The position numbers and the translations under genes are program-made. 64,000 nt of DNA from Caulobacter flavus (GTDB taxonomy: Bacteria > Pseudomonadota > Alphaproteobacteria > Caulobacterales > Caulobacteraceae). Under the pieces are notes generated by a model. That model was not told where the DNA came from and made no database searches. It was given only the letters and a program-made list of their open reading frames with translations. Positions 41,903 to 51,740 of this stretch are shown here, one piece after another; positions within the stretch are counted from its first letter, which is position 1, and each line of letters starts with the position of its first letter. Location of the stretch: positions 372,001-436,000 of the forward strand of contig NZ_CP026100.1 in the NCBI RefSeq assembly GCF_003722335.1, read 5' to 3'.

Positions 41903-43228
41903 CTACTCCGCCGCCGGCGCCGGCGAGGCCGCGCCGGCATAGGGCACCTCGCGGCCGCCGTAGCGGCGCACGCGGATGTTGGCCTGCTCGCCGTGGCCGG
42001 CAAAGCCCTCCAGGGCGCACAGGCGCGAGCAGTATTCGCCGACCAGAGCGCTGGCCTCGTCGGTCAGCACCTTCTGATAGGTGCAGGTCTTGAGGAACTT
42101 GCCCACCCACAGGCCGCCGGTGTAGCGGGCCGCCAGCTTGGTCGGCAGGGTGTGGTTGGTGCCGATCACCTTGTCGCCGTAGGAGACGTTGGTGCGCTCC
42201 CCTAAGAACAGCGCGCCGTAGTTGGTCATGTGGCGCAGGAAGTAGTCCGGGTCGGCGGTCATCACCTGCACGTGCTCGGAGGCGATCTTGTCGGCGATCT
42301 CGACCATCTCGGCGTCGCTGTCGGCGAGGATCACCTGGCCGAAGCTCTCCCAGGCCCGGCGGGCGATGGCGGCCGTCGGCAGAACCTGCAGCAGCTTCTC
42401 GATCCAGGCGATGGTGTCCTCGGCCAGCCTGCGCGAGGTGGTCAGCAGGATCGCCGGGCTGTCGGGGCCGTGCTCGGCCTGGCCCAGCAGGTCGGTGGCG
42501 CACAGCTCGCCGTCCACCGTGTCGTCGGCGATGACCAGGGTCTCGGTCGGGCCGGCGAAGAGGTCGATGCCGACGCGGCCGAACAGCTGGCGCTTGGCCT
42601 CGGCCACATAGGCGTTGCCGGGACCGACCAGCATGTCGACCGGGGCGATGGTCTGAGTGCCGAGCGCCATGGCCGCCACGGCCTGAACGCCGCCCAGGCA
42701 GTAGATCTCGTCGGCGCCGGCTAGGGCCTGGGCCGCGACGATCGCGGGCGCCGGCTTGCCGCCGAACGGCGGGGCGCAGGTGACCACGCGCGGCACGCCG
42801 GCCACCTTGGCCGTCAGCACCGACATGTGGGCCGAGGCCAGCAGCGGATACTTGCCGCCGGGCACGTAGCAGCCGGCCGCGTTCACCGGGATGTGCTTGT
42901 GGCCCAGCACCACACCGGGCAGGGTCTCGACCTCCAGGTCCAGCAGCGTCTCGCGCTGCTTCTGGGCGAAGCCCTTGACCTGGGCCTGGGCGAACTCGAT
43001 GTCGGCCAGGTCGCGCGGCGACAGCTGGTCGATGCAGGCCTGGATCTCGGCCGGCGACAGGCGGTAGCTTTCGCGGTCCCAGCCGTCGAACTTCACCGAC
43101 AGGTCGCGCACCGCCGCGTCGCCGCGAGCGGCCACGTCGGCGAGAATGCCCTCCACCGTCTCGCGCACCGCCTTGTCGGCGCTCGCCACCGCGCCGGCGT
43201 CTGCGCCGGTCTTCAACCATCTGGCCAT
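41903..43228 (-). CDS. histidinol dehydrogenase-family enzyme, probably catabolic (HpsN-like)
   Basis: A 441-aa protein with the HisD fold and conserved catalytic residues: [44 protein letters not shown] (zinc ligands), [10 protein letters not shown] (catalytic Glu-His) and [10 protein letters not shown]. The sequence style ([31 protein letters not shown]) is closer to the sulfopropanediol dehydrogenase HpsN branch than to biosynthetic HisD. It lies outside any his operon and beside an SDR, as in hps-type clusters. Substrate assignment is inference. The start is ATG 43228. Confidence 0.8.
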   Translation of the reverse strand: MARWLKTGADAGAVASADKAVRETVEGILADVAARGDAAVRDLSVKFDGWDRESYRLSPAEIQACIDQLSPRDLADIEFAQAQVKGFAQKQRETLLDLEVETLPGVVLGHKHIPVNAAGCYVPGGKYPLLASAHMSVLTAKVAGVPRVVTCAPPFGGKPAPAIVAAQALAGADEIYCLGGVQAVAAMALGTQTIAPVDMLVGPGNAYVAEAKRQLFGRVGIDLFAGPTETLVIADDTVDGELCATDLLGQAEHGPDSPAILLTTSRRLAEDTIAWIEKLLQVLPTAAIARRAWESFGQVILADSDAEMVEIADKIASEHVQVMTADPDYFLRHMTNYGALFLGERTNVSYGDKVIGTNHTLPTKLAARYTGGLWVGKFLKTCTYQKVLTDEASALVGEYCSRLCALEGFAGHGEQANIRVRRYGGREVPYAGAASPAPAAE

Positions 43229-43326
43229 GGCCGTCCTCCTGGAAACTCCCGAGGCGGTGTGTGGCCTGGATGGGCGCGGCTGGCGCGACCTTCGGCGGGA
43301 ACGGTCGCTGGGCGGAGAGCCGGCGC

Positions 43327-44010
43327 TCAGGACCCCGGCGCGGGCGCCGCCGCCAGCGGGCCCAGGCCATGCCGTTGGGCCGCCTTGACCACATAGACGA
43401 GCCAACCCATCCCGTCGCCCGCATTGGAGAGGAATTCGGCGTTTGACGCCTCGCCGCTCATCCGCAGCTTGATCTCCCAACCGGCGATCGGCGCCACCGA
43501 GACGCTTTCGTAGGTTTTGCCGTCGATGAAGCGCTCGGTGCGACTGGGCGGGATCTTGCCCGACGCCTGCATCATGGCGACCAGTTGCGAACTCTTGCCG
43601 CGATAGGGCTTGGCCTTGGGGTGCTTGGCCTTCAGGGCCGCCACCGCCATGCCCATGGCCTGGTCCAGCGTCAGGTCCGACTTCGTCGCATAGACGGTGC
43701 GGCTGTCGGCGAAGGTGACGACGTGGCAACCGACGTCGGTTCCGTCCGGCTTGAACAGGATCACCTCGTTGCCCTCGCGACCCGGGGTGAACACGCAGTG
43801 CAGCCCCGACTCCTTGTGCTGAAGGGTGATGCCCGTCTCGCCCTCGCGGTCGCTGAGATTGTCGAAGAACGCCGCGGCGCCGGCCTTGGCCAGCATGGCG
43901 TCGCCCTCGGCCTTGGCCGCGGCCCGCTGCTCGGGCGTCTGCTCGGCCCAGGCCAGGGCCGGCGCCGTCGCCAGCACGGCCGCGCAGGCCAGCATCACCA
44001 TCCGCTTCAT
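43327..44010 (-). CDS. secreted hypothetical protein
   Basis: A 227-aa protein with a signal peptide ([20 protein letters not shown], cleavage at AWA). The mature part reads [20 protein letters not shown] and [20 protein letters not shown] and is of mixed alpha/beta composition. No family is recognised. It is located between the HisD-like gene and the AraC gene, all on the minus strand, with about 90-bp gaps. Confidence 0.65.
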   Translation of the reverse strand: MKRMVMLACAAVLATAPALAWAEQTPEQRAAAKAEGDAMLAKAGAAAFFDNLSDREGETGITLQHKESGLHCVFTPGREGNEVILFKPDGTDVGCHVVTFADSRTVYATKSDLTLDQAMGMAVAALKAKHPKAKPYRGKSSQLVAMMQASGKIPPSRTERFIDGKTYESVSVAPIAGWEIKLRMSGEASNAEFLSNAGDGMGWLVYVVKAAQRHGLGPLAAAPAPGS

Positions 44011-44099
44011 CGTCGCCTCCCCCCAGGTTTCGCAACGTCGAGCTTTGCAGCTTTCGGTGGAGATGGCGAGGCGACTTCGCCCTATCCGGACGGCCCCGT

Positions 44100-44654
44100 T
44101 CAGGCCGCCAGGCGGTTGGCCCGGCGCCAGGCCTGGGGCGCCATCCCCGCCGAGCGGCGGAACAGGCGGCACAGGTGCGACTGGTCGGCGAAGCCGCACT
44201 GGTAGGCGATCTGGCTGAGCGGATCGCGGGTGGCCAGCATCAGGTCCTTGGCCGCCTCCAGCCGGCGGCGGGTGACGTAGGCGTGCGGCGTCTCGCCGAA
44301 GGTGGCCTTGAAGGCCCGGCCGAAATAGCTGGCGCTGAGGGCGACAATTTCCCCGAGCACGGCCGTGGTCAGGGTCCCGTCGAGGTTCTCGTCGATGTGC
44401 TTGCGCAGCTTGCGCGCCTGCCAGGGGGCCAGGCCGCCCTGGATCGGCGCGGCCGGAGATGCGCCGACGACGATGGCCGAGGCCCGGGCCAGCAGCGCGC
44501 GGGCGGCCTGGGCGTCGGTCTCCAGCGAGCGCTCCAGCGCCGCCAGAACCTCGCGCAGGTCCTCAAAGCCGCGCGGCTCGCCCGCCAGGTCGTGGAGAAG
44601 GCCCAGGCCCGCGACGGGCGTGGCGGAAACGGTGTCGACGGCGAGGACGGACAT
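44100..44654 (-). CDS. AraC-family transcriptional regulator
   Basis: A 184-aa protein whose C-terminal 100 residues form the double HTH of AraC/Xyl[21 protein letters not shown], then [20 protein letters not shown] and [19 protein letters not shown]. The N-terminal part is short and lacks the cupin sensor, so effector binding is unclear. ATG 44654 was chosen over the upstream extension, which is Arg-rich. Confidence 0.88.
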   Translation of the reverse strand: MSVLAVDTVSATPVAGLGLLHDLAGEPRGFEDLREVLAALERSLETDAQAARALLARASAIVVGASPAAPIQGGLAPWQARKLRKHIDENLDGTLTTAVLGEIVALSASYFGRAFKATFGETPHAYVTRRRLEAAKDLMLATRDPLSQIAYQCGFADQSHLCRLFRRSAGMAPQAWRRANRLAA

Positions 44655-44819
44655 GGTTTCGATCCCTGGCTGGAGCGCCCCCCAAGGGCCCTCTCTTTTT
44701 CGAGGATCATTGTTCGTCCGGCGCCCGCCGCACCGCCATCGCACCTGGGCTTATCGTCGCGCTCCCTGGGTGTGGCGGCCTCATACCCAGGTATGAGGCC
44801 GCGAGCGCCCGGGGTGGTG

Positions 44820-45875
44820 CTACGCCTTGGCCAGCGAGGCGCTGTCGATCACGAAGCGGTACTTCACGTCGCTCTTCTGCATGCGCTCGTAGGCGGTCTC
44901 GATCTCCTGGATGTCGATCGTCTCGATCTCCGAGACGATGCCGTGCTCGGCGCAGAAATCGAGCATCTCCTGGGTCTCGGCGATGCCGCCGATCAGCGAG
45001 CCGGCGATGGCGCGACGCTTGAAGATCAGGGCCGCCACGTCCGGGCTGGGGTGGGCGTGTTCCGGCACGCCGACCAGGCACAGGGTCCCGTCGCGCTTCA
45101 GCAGGGCCGTGAAGGCGTCGAGGCTGTGGCTGGCCGAGACGGTGTTGAGGATGAAGTCGAACGAGTTGGCGTGAGCGGCCATCTCGCCTTCGTTGCGCGA
45201 CACCACAACCTCGTCGGCGCCCAGGTCCAGGGCGTCCTGGCGCTTGGCTTCCGAGGTCGTGAAGGCCACGACGTGCGCGCCCAGGGCGTGAGCCAGCTTG
45301 ACGCCCATGTGGCCCAGGCCCCCGATGCCGACGATCCCGACCTTCTTGCCCGGGCCGACGTTCCAGTGGCGCAGCGGCGACCAGGTAGTGATGCCGGCGC
45401 ACAGCAGCGGGGCGACGGCGGCCAGCTGTTCCTCGGGGTGGCGGATCTTCAGCACGAAGTCGTCCTTGACGACGATCTGCTGCGAATAGCCGCCCAGGGT
45501 GTGGCCGGGGGCGTCCGGCGTCGGGCCGTTGTAGGTGCCCACGAAGCCGTTCTCGCAGTACTGCTCCAGGCCCTCGTCGCACGAGTGGCAGTGCTTGCAG
45601 CTGTCGACCAGGCAGCCGACGCCGACGACGTCGCCTTCCTTGAAGCGGCTGACCTGGCCGCCGACGGCTGAGACGCGGCCGACGATCTCGTGACCGGGCA
45701 CGCAGGGAAACAGGGTGCCGGCCCATTCCGAGCGCACGGTGTGCAGGTCGGAGTGGCAGACGCCGCAGTAGGCGATCTCGATCTGGACGTCATTCGGGCC
45801 GACCGCGCGGCGCGTGATGTCCATCGCTTCCAGCGGCTTGTCGGCGGCGAAGGCGCCATAGGCTTTGATGGCCAT
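44820..45875 (-). CDS. zinc-dependent alcohol/aldehyde reductase (YahK/AdhA-type)
   Basis: A 351-aa MDR-family enzyme. Catalytic zinc ligands lie in YCGVCHSDLH and PGHEIVGRV, and structural zinc cysteines in CLVDSCKHCHSCDEG. The Rossmann motif is VGIVGIGGLGHMGVK. It matches NADP-dependent cinnamyl-alcohol or broad aldehyde reductases (YahK). The length is typical. It is a single-gene unit upstream of the AraC gene in the same direction, with 165 bp between. Confidence 0.9.
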   Translation of the reverse strand: MAIKAYGAFAADKPLEAMDITRRAVGPNDVQIEIAYCGVCHSDLHTVRSEWAGTLFPCVPGHEIVGRVSAVGGQVSRFKEGDVVGVGCLVDSCKHCHSCDEGLEQYCENGFVGTYNGPTPDAPGHTLGGYSQQIVVKDDFVLKIRHPEEQLAAVAPLLCAGITTWSPLRHWNVGPGKKVGIVGIGGLGHMGVKLAHALGAHVVAFTTSEAKRQDALDLGADEVVVSRNEGEMAAHANSFDFILNTVSASHSLDAFTALLKRDGTLCLVGVPEHAHPSPDVAALIFKRRAIAGSLIGGIAETQEMLDFCAEHGIVSEIETIDIQEIETAYERMQKSDVKYRFVIDSASLAKA

Positions 45876-46078
45876 GTGCAGGATATTCCGATTGGCTTTT
45901 TGGGGAGGCGGAGGCCCGCGCGGGGTCTCGCGAAGCCAAACTAGCGCGCGCGCGACCGTAAAATTAGCCGCTCAGCTTTGCACGGGCTGATGAGCATATT
46001 TCATCAATCCACCCCTTGCGGATCGCCCGCGCGGGGCAGGCTGCCCCGCGCGCGAAGCCGACGGACGCCTGAGGGCGA

Positions 46079-46306
46079 TCAGGCCGGTCTGACCGGCCGC
46101 AGGAAGGTCCCCGCCCCCTGGCGCCGCTCGATCACGCCCTCCCGCGCGAGCTCGTCCAGGGCCTTGCGTACGGTGACCCGCGCCAGCCTCAGCCCGCTGG
46201 CCCACTGCCGCTCGGTGGGCAGGCGTCCGCGCAGGGCCGGGCCGCTGGCCTCGCGAACGATCTGCGCCAGCTGCCGATAGAGCGGCCGGCGCGGGTCGTC
46301 CCGCAC
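46079..46306 (-). CDS. GntR-type DNA-binding domain protein, probably truncated
   Basis: From GTG 46306, 75 residues form only the winged HTH of GntR regulators: RPLYRQLAQIVREASGPALR, GRLPTERQWASGLRLARVTV and KALDELAREGVIERRQGAGT. The frame stops at once after the wing, so the effector domain (UTRA-like) is absent. The upstream coding frame continues without a plausible start. This may be a degraded regulator gene, or a small HTH-only protein. Confidence 0.5.
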   Translation of the reverse strand: MRDDPRRPLYRQLAQIVREASGPALRGRLPTERQWASGLRLARVTVRKALDELAREGVIERRQGAGTFLRPVRPA

Positions 46307-46514
46307 CAGGCGCAGGCCGATCCAGTCGAGATCGATGCGGATGGCCGGCGCGCCATCGCGGCATGATACCCATGCCCGCCGGGCGCGCCACCCGCCAAGA
46401 CCGGCCACGCCGACCCCGGCCATCGCCGAAACCCGCCAGCACCCAGCAATACCAAGCCCGCCCCAAGCGCCCACGGCGCCATCGGCAAAGCGTCTGATTG
46501 TCTTGAAAGAAGAA

Positions 46515-46591
46515 TGGCGCGCCCGGAACGATTCGAACGTCCGACCCTCAGATTCGTAGTCTGATGCTCTATCCAGCTGAGCTACGGGCGC
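46515..46591 (-). tRNA. tRNA-Arg(ACG)
   Basis: 77 nt with encoded CCA. Acceptor GCGCCCG/CGGGCGC, D arm TAGCTCAGCTGGATAGAGC, anticodon loop CTACGAA (anticodon ACG) and T arm TTCGAATC. It is identical to the copy at 54405-54481, which is in the opposite orientation. Confidence 0.95.
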
Positions 46592-46877
46592 GCACTGCCT
46601 TGCGGCGAGGCGGGGGAGATACCCCGTACCCCTGGGGTGCGCAAGCGTCTTGTCGCAAGAAAGTCGTCAAGTCCGGTGGATAACTGCGCGATCCCTTGGG
46701 GGATAAGGGTTTTGGGAGTTGAAAAAGATGTCGCAGGGGCGCGCGCGGGCGATTTTTCGCGAGCGTGGTGGCGGCGTCGGGGGCATGGTTCGTCGAATCT
46801 CCGTCGTCCGAGTCGGATTTCCGACGTGGCGGACGACCCGTTTCGCGCCCAATGCCCGCGCCGCCGAAGGATCCGCC

Positions 46878-48644
46878 ATGCGCCTGCCCGTTCTCGCCGC
46901 CCTCGCCGTCCTCACCGCTTGCGGAGGGATCGCCGGCTGCGCGACGCAGGCGGGGCCCCAGGCGGCGCAGCCCGCGGCGGTCGCGCCGGCGACAGGGCCG
47001 AAGACCGCCGGTTCGGCGGCCGCCTACAACCCGCGCGGCATGGTGGTCTCGGCCAACCCGCTGGCCACGGAAGCCGGCCTTCGGGTGCTGCGCGAAGGCG
47101 GCTCGGCCGTCGACGCGGCGGTGGCCGTGCAGGCGGTGCTGGGCCTGGTCGAGCCGCAGAGCTCGGGCCTGGGCGGCGGCTCGTTCATGGTCTTCTACGA
47201 CGCCAAGACCGGCAAGGTGACGGCCTATGACGGCCGCGAGACCGCGCCGGCCGGCGCGACGCCCGCCCTGTTCCTGGGCGAGGACGGCAAGCCGGTGTCG
47301 TTCGTCGCCGCGGTGCTGTCGGGCCGCTCGACCGGCGTGCCGGGCGCGGTGGCCATGCTGGCCCAGGCCCAGAAGGAGCACGGCGCCATCGGCTGGGACC
47401 GGCTGTTCCTCGACGCCGAGAAGCTGGCCGACCAGGGCTTCGTGGTGAGCCCGCGCCTGGCCTCGATGATCAACGGCCGTTCGCCCCAGGGCCAGACGGC
47501 CGACGCGGCCGCCTACTTCACCAAGCCCGACGGCCGACGCTACCAGGCCGGCGAGACGTTGAAGAACCCGGCCTACGCCGCCACCGTGCGCCGCCTGGCC
47601 GCCGAGGGCGCGTCGGCTCTATATGAAGGCCCGCTGGCGGAAGCCATCGTCGCCAAGCTGCACGAGGGCGAGCGGCCCTCGGCCATGACCCTGGCCGATC
47701 TGGCGGCCTACAAGCCCCGCTCGGCCGACGCCCTCTGCCGCCCGTGGAAGGTGTACAGCGTCTGCGTGCCCAATCCGTCGTCGAGCGGCGTGTCGCTGCT
47801 GCAGGCCCTCTTGATGCTCGAGCACACCGACATCGCCAAGCGCGGGCCCAGGGATCCGATCGCCTGGACCCAGATCGCCGAGGCCGAACGGGTCATGTAC
47901 GCCGACCGCGACCGCTATGTCGGCGACCCGGCCAAGGTGACCGTGCCTGTCGAGGGGCTGCTGGAGCCGGCCTACGTCAAGCAGCGCGCCAAGCTGATCG
48001 GCGAGACGGCCGGCCCGGCCCCGAGCTTCGGCCTGCCCAAGGGCGCGCCCAAGGTCGGCCCGGATACGACCATCGAGCCCGGCGGCACCACCCACTTCGT
48101 CATCGTCGACGCGGCCGGCAACGTGGTGTCGATGACCACCACGGTCGAGAGCATCTTCGGCTCGGGCCGGATGGTCGGCGGCTTCTTCCTCAACAACCAG
48201 CTGACCGACTTCAACTTCGCCCCGACCGACAAGGACGGCCTGCCCGGCGCCAACGCCGTGGCCGGGGGCAAGCGCCCGCGCTCGTCGATGTCGCCGGTGG
48301 TGGTGCTGGACGGGAAGGGCAAGTTCCTGGCCGCCGTCGGCTCGCCGGGCGGTTCGGCCATCCTGTCCTACAACCTGAAAGCCATGGTCGGGGTGTTCGA
48401 CTGGGGCCTGTCGATGCAGGACGCCGTGGCCCTGCCCAACCTGGTGGCGCGCGGCGACACGTTCTCGGGCGAGGTGAACCGCTTCGGCCCCGAGTTGACG
48501 GCCGCCCTGCAGGCGCGCGGCGTAATGGTCAAGGAAGGCCAGAACGAGAATTCGGGCCTGCACGGCGTGATCGTGCGTCCCGGCGGCAAGCTTGAGGGCG
48601 GCGCGGATCCGCGCCGCGAGGGCGTGGCCAAGGGGCTGGAGTAG
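46878..48644 (+). CDS. ggt: gamma-glutamyltransferase, lipoprotein-type signal
   Basis: A 588-aa Ntn hydrolase. Large-subunit motifs include GMVVSANPLATEAGLRVL, GGSAVDAAVAVQ and QSSGLGGGSFM. The autoprocessing/nucleophile Thr lies in EPGGTTHFVIVDA, and the small subunit has SSMSPVVVLDGKG and GSPGGSAI. It cleaves the gamma-glutamyl bond of glutathione in the periplasm. The N-terminus MRLPVLAALAVLTACGG contains a lipobox-like LTAC, so lipid anchoring is likely. ATG 46878 is used; the longer upstream frame crosses Arg-rich non-coding sequence. Confidence 0.92.
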   Translation: MRLPVLAALAVLTACGGIAGCATQAGPQAAQPAAVAPATGPKTAGSAAAYNPRGMVVSANPLATEAGLRVLREGGSAVDAAVAVQAVLGLVEPQSSGLGGGSFMVFYDAKTGKVTAYDGRETAPAGATPALFLGEDGKPVSFVAAVLSGRSTGVPGAVAMLAQAQKEHGAIGWDRLFLDAEKLADQGFVVSPRLASMINGRSPQGQTADAAAYFTKPDGRRYQAGETLKNPAYAATVRRLAAEGASALYEGPLAEAIVAKLHEGERPSAMTLADLAAYKPRSADALCRPWKVYSVCVPNPSSSGVSLLQALLMLEHTDIAKRGPRDPIAWTQIAEAERVMYADRDRYVGDPAKVTVPVEGLLEPAYVKQRAKLIGETAGPAPSFGLPKGAPKVGPDTTIEPGGTTHFVIVDAAGNVVSMTTTVESIFGSGRMVGGFFLNNQLTDFNFAPTDKDGLPGANAVAGGKRPRSSMSPVVVLDGKGKFLAAVGSPGGSAILSYNLKAMVGVFDWGLSMQDAVALPNLVARGDTFSGEVNRFGPELTAALQARGVMVKEGQNENSGLHGVIVRPGGKLEGGADPRREGVAKGLE

Positions 48645-48648
48645 CAAT

Positions 48649-48756
48649 CCTCCCCCTGAAGGGGGAGGTGGCCCAAAGGGCCGGAGGGGGAAGCGGCTGC
48701 TGAAGCGCCGCTGGAACTTCCCCCTCAGTCGCTCCGCGACAGCTCCCCCTTCAGGG
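48649..48756. repeat. intergenic palindromic repeat, terminator-like
   Basis: Begins with the perfect hairpin CCTCCCCC-TGAA-GGGGGAGG (48649-48668). The right half carries the inverted counterpart (CTTCCCCCTCAG, CTCCCCCTTCAGGGAGAG). It sits between the convergent ggt and thioesterase genes. Such GC-rich dyads recur in Caulobacter intergenic DNA and can act as bidirectional terminators. Confidence 0.65.
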
Positions 48757-48767
48757 AGAGCATCTTT

Positions 48768-49199
48768 CTAAGGCAGCGGGCGCGGCTTGCGGTCTTCGCC
48801 GATGGCGACGAACGTGAACACGCCCTGCGTCACCTTGTGGGCCTTTTCGCCGTCGCGGCGACGGCGCCAGGCCTCGACCTCGACCTTCAGCGAGGTGCGG
48901 CCGGTGTGGACGATGCGGGCGAACAGACTGACCTCGTCGCCGACGAACACCGGGCTGATGAATACCATGCCGTCGACGGCGATGGTGGCGCAGCGGCCGG
49001 CCGCCCGGTGAAAGGCGATCGAGGCCGCGGCCAGGTCCATCTGCGACAGCAGCCAGCCGCCGAAGATGTCGCCTTCGGGGTTGGTGTCCGAGGGCATGGC
49101 GATGGCGCGCAGGACCGGCGGGTCGTGCGGCCATTCGGCGGCTTCCCAGGCCTTGGCGAGGGTCTCGGCGCGCGGGCCGGAGAGCGAGGAATCGTCCAT
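48768..49199 (-). CDS. acyl-CoA thioesterase (YciA-type hotdog)
   Basis: A 143-aa single hotdog-fold protein: PPVLRAIAMPSDTNPEGDIF, then GGWLLSQMDLAAASIAFHRA (catalytic Asp and helix), and FISPVFVGDEVSLFARIVHT. It hydrolyses acyl-CoA thioesters in the cytoplasm. ATG 49199 gives the family length; the upstream frame is Arg-rich. Confidence 0.88.
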   Translation of the reverse strand: MDDSSLSGPRAETLAKAWEAAEWPHDPPVLRAIAMPSDTNPEGDIFGGWLLSQMDLAAASIAFHRAAGRCATIAVDGMVFISPVFVGDEVSLFARIVHTGRTSLKVEVEAWRRRRDGEKAHKVTQGVFTFVAIGEDRKPRPLP

Positions 49200-49216
49200 C
49201 TTGGCGTCAGGCGGCC

Positions 49217-49507
49217 TCAGTGGCCGCCCGGGCCTTCGTAGACGCCGGGGGCCAGGCGCTCGTCCTCGTCGTGGCCGGCGTGGGTCGAGGCGACGAAGCG
49301 GCGGTCGCAATAGGGGCAGTCGACCGATCCGGCCGCGCCCATCTCCAGCCACACGCGCGGGTGGCCCAGGGCGCCGCCGACGCCGTCGCAGGCGATGCGG
49401 TGCGAATGGACGTGGATGATCTCGGGAGCGGGACCGGCGCCGACTTCGACCACGGCGACATCCATGGCGGTGGGGGCGGTCGGAGCTTCGGACTTGGCCT
49501 TGGCCAT
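49217..49507 (-). CDS. CHCC-type zinc-finger domain protein
   Basis: A 96-aa protein with the zf-CHCC pattern: IIHVHSHRIACDGVGGALGH, then WLEMG and VDCPYCDRRFVA. The C...H...CPYC residues bind zinc. The domain is related to the mitochondrial complex I subunit NDUFS6, and bacterial versions are stand-alone proteins of unclear role. It starts 17 bp upstream of the thioesterase gene and is probably co-transcribed. Confidence 0.85.
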   Translation of the reverse strand: MAKAKSEAPTAPTAMDVAVVEVGAGPAPEIIHVHSHRIACDGVGGALGHPRVWLEMGAAGSVDCPYCDRRFVASTHAGHDEDERLAPGVYEGPGGH

Positions 49508-49658
49508 GGGGAACTACCTTCGAATTCTGAGCGCGGCCTTGGCTAGGCGGCGAACGAGGCATACCTATGCGACGCGTCGGCGCCGCGTCAATTCGACGAA
49601 GCCGCGCACGCCCCTGTTTTCAAGGCCTTCGGCCGATTTGGCCCCGATTGGACGCTTC

Positions 49659-50621
49659 ATGGACCTGCCTGCCTACGCGATCGAAGCCGAGGGCCTGTTC
49701 AAGACCTACCCCGCCACCAAGACCGCGCCGGAAAAGCGCGCGCTGAACGGCATCGACCTGAAGGTGCCGCGCGGCTCGATCTTCGGCCTGCTGGGCCCGA
49801 ACGGGGCGGGCAAGTCGACCTTCATCAACATCCTGGCCGGCCTGACGCGCAAGTCGAGCGGCACGGTGAAGATCTGGGGCCGCGACATCGACGAGCGCCC
49901 CCGCGACGCCCGCGCGGCCATCGGCGTGGTGCCGCAGGAACTGGCCGCCGACGTCTTCTTCACCCCGCGCGAGTCGCTGGAGGTGCAGGCCGGCTATTAC
50001 GGCGTGCCCAAGAACGAGCGCCGCACCGACGAACTGCTCAATGCGCTGGGCCTGGGCGACAAGGCGAATGCTTACGTCCGCCAGCTGTCGGGCGGCATGA
50101 AGCGGCGCCTGATGGTGGCCAAAGCCATGGTCCACCAGCCGCCGGTGCTGATCCTCGACGAGCCGACCGCCGGCGTCGACGTCGAGCTGCGCCGCCAGCT
50201 GTGGGAATATGTGAAGGGCCTGCACGAGTTGGGCGTGACCATTGTGCTGACCACCCATTACCTGGAAGAGGCCCAGGAGCTGTGCGACCAGATCGCCATC
50301 GTCAACCGCGGCGAGGTGGTGGTGTGCGAGCCGACCCCCGTGCTGCTGCGCCGCATGGACATCCGCAACGTGGTGGTGACGCCCGAAGCGCCGCTCGACG
50401 TCGCCCCGGTGCTGCAGGGTTTCGAGACCAAGGGCCGCACCGGCGGGGCCTTCTCGGTCAGCTACCGCACCGGCCAGTCCAGCGTCGAGCACGTGCTGGC
50501 GGCGGTGCGCGCGGCCGGCGTGTCGATCAAGGACATCGCGACGGAAGATCCGGACCTGGAGGACGTGTTCGTGTCGCTGACCTACGGCGATCCGAACGCC
50601 AAGGATCCGTTGAAGACCTGA
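49659..50621 (+). CDS. ABC transporter ATP-binding protein
   Basis: A 320-aa ABC ATPase: Walker A GLLGPNGAGKSTFINIL, Q-loop VVPQELAAD, signature LSGGMKRRLMVAKAM, Walker B VLILDEPTAGVD and H-loop TTHYLEEAQ. It resembles the CcmA/NodI-like ATPases of ABC-2 exporters. A matching permease gene is not next to it: a repeat and a divergent nucleosidase gene follow. The partner must be elsewhere. Confidence 0.9.
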   Translation: MDLPAYAIEAEGLFKTYPATKTAPEKRALNGIDLKVPRGSIFGLLGPNGAGKSTFINILAGLTRKSSGTVKIWGRDIDERPRDARAAIGVVPQELAADVFFTPRESLEVQAGYYGVPKNERRTDELLNALGLGDKANAYVRQLSGGMKRRLMVAKAMVHQPPVLILDEPTAGVDVELRRQLWEYVKGLHELGVTIVLTTHYLEEAQELCDQIAIVNRGEVVVCEPTPVLLRRMDIRNVVVTPEAPLDVAPVLQGFETKGRTGGAFSVSYRTGQSSVEHVLAAVRAAGVSIKDIATEDPDLEDVFVSLTYGDPNAKDPLKT

Positions 50622-50635
50622 GGTCGACCAAGAAA

Positions 50636-50809
50636 AACCTCTCCCATGGGGAGAGGGAGGGGCCCGCGCCGAAGGCGTGGGAGGGTGAGGGGATAAATCG
50701 CCTGCGGTCCCATCCCCCTTGCCCGCGCCCTATCCGGACAGTCTGAAACCCCTCACCCTCCCATGCTGCGCATGGGCCCCTCCCTCTCCCTCTCCCTCTG
50801 GGAGAGGTT
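50636..50809. repeat. large intergenic inverted repeat
   Basis: AACCTCTCCCATGGGGAGAG and GGGAGGGGCCC at the left mirror GGGCCCCTCCCTCTCCC...CTGGGAGAGGTT at the right. Inside, GGGAGGGTGAGGGG mirrors CCCCTCACCCTCCC. The whole could fold into a long hairpin between the convergent ABC and nucleosidase genes. The same kind of GC-rich dyad occurs at 48649-48756 with a different core. Confidence 0.65.
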
Positions 50810-50837
50810 GATTTGGGGCTGGGCAAGGTCTGCGCGA

Positions 50838-51740
50838 CTAAGGCAAAGCCTTCACGAACGCCCGCACCACGGTGGCCGAATTGTCCGCCGCCAGGCGCAG
50901 GAACACCGGGAACTGGTTGGTGGCCGGATCGCCGCCCGCCAGATCCGACAGGCTGCGGAAGGCGATGAACGGGGTCTTGTTGACATAGGCCACCTGGGCG
51001 ACGGCGGCGCTCTCCATGTCGAGCACGCGGGCGCCGAAGGTCTTGTGGGCGTAGTCGCGGAAGGCGGCGTTGTCGACGAACACGGGGCCCGAGCCGCCGG
51101 CCCCGCCGACCACCACCTTGGGCGGCTTGGCCAGGCACTGGTCGGCCGCGCAGCGCTTCAGCACCAGGCCCTCCACCGACTTGCGGGCCAGCGCGATCAG
51201 CGCCGGATCGGCGGCGAACGACAGCCGGTCCTCGGGCGTCTTCGGATCCTGGGTCACCGTCACGGCGCGCGGATGCATCATGCCGAAATTGGGCAGGTCG
51301 CTGACCAGGCCCGGCGTGGGGGCGAAGCCGCCCGGAACCTCGCGGGCATAGGCCATTTCCGAGGTCTGGGCCCAGGTCTCGGGCGCCACCACGTCGCCGA
51401 CCTCGAGATCGGGATCCGCGCCGCCGGCCACGCCGGAGAACACGATGCGGCTGACGTGGAAGCGGTCCAGCGCCGCCTGGGTGGTCATCGAGGCGTTGAC
51501 CATGCTGATCCCCGAAAGGAACAGCACCACCGGCTTGCCCTCCAGCGTGCCGGTGACGAAACGCGTTCCGGCGGCCGTGAATTCCTTCTTGTTCGAGGTC
51601 GCCGCTTCCAGCGCCGCCATCTCCGGCGGGAAGGCGCTGACCACGGCTGTGCGCGGCGCGGTGTCGAAGCGCTCGGCGGCGGCCGCGCCGATCGGCGCCG
51701 ACAGCAGGACGAAGGCGAGAGCGGTCGAGGCGATACGCAT
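50838..51740 (-). CDS. secreted purine nucleoside phosphorylase/nucleosidase-family protein
   Basis: A 300-aa protein with a signal peptide (MRIASTALAFVLLSAPIGAA, cleavage at AAA). The PNP/MTA-SAH nucleosidase fold follows: AVVSAFPPEMAALEA, GISMVNASMTTQAALDRF, VFSGVAGG, VLDMESAAVAQVAY and FRSLSDLAGG. The MES and SD motifs contact the ribose and base. Periplasmic cleavage of nucleosides is likely. It is divergent from the NUP/permease pair, all pointing to purine use. Confidence 0.8.
   Translation of the reverse strand: MRIASTALAFVLLSAPIGAAAAERFDTAPRTAVVSAFPPEMAALEAATSNKKEFTAAGTRFVTGTLEGKPVVLFLSGISMVNASMTTQAALDRFHVSRIVFSGVAGGADPDLEVGDVVAPETWAQTSEMAYAREVPGGFAPTPGLVSDLPNFGMMHPRAVTVTQDPKTPEDRLSFAADPALIALARKSVEGLVLKRCAADQCLAKPPKVVVGGAGGSGPVFVDNAAFRDYAHKTFGARVLDMESAAVAQVAYVNKTPFIAFRSLSDLAGGDPATNQFPVFLRLAADNSATVVRAFVKALP

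Noticed and set aside
46307..46474. Extended N-terminus of the GntR-like frame
   Set aside because: The translation is Gly/Ala/Trp-rich with no similarity, and it overlaps the promoter-side gap.
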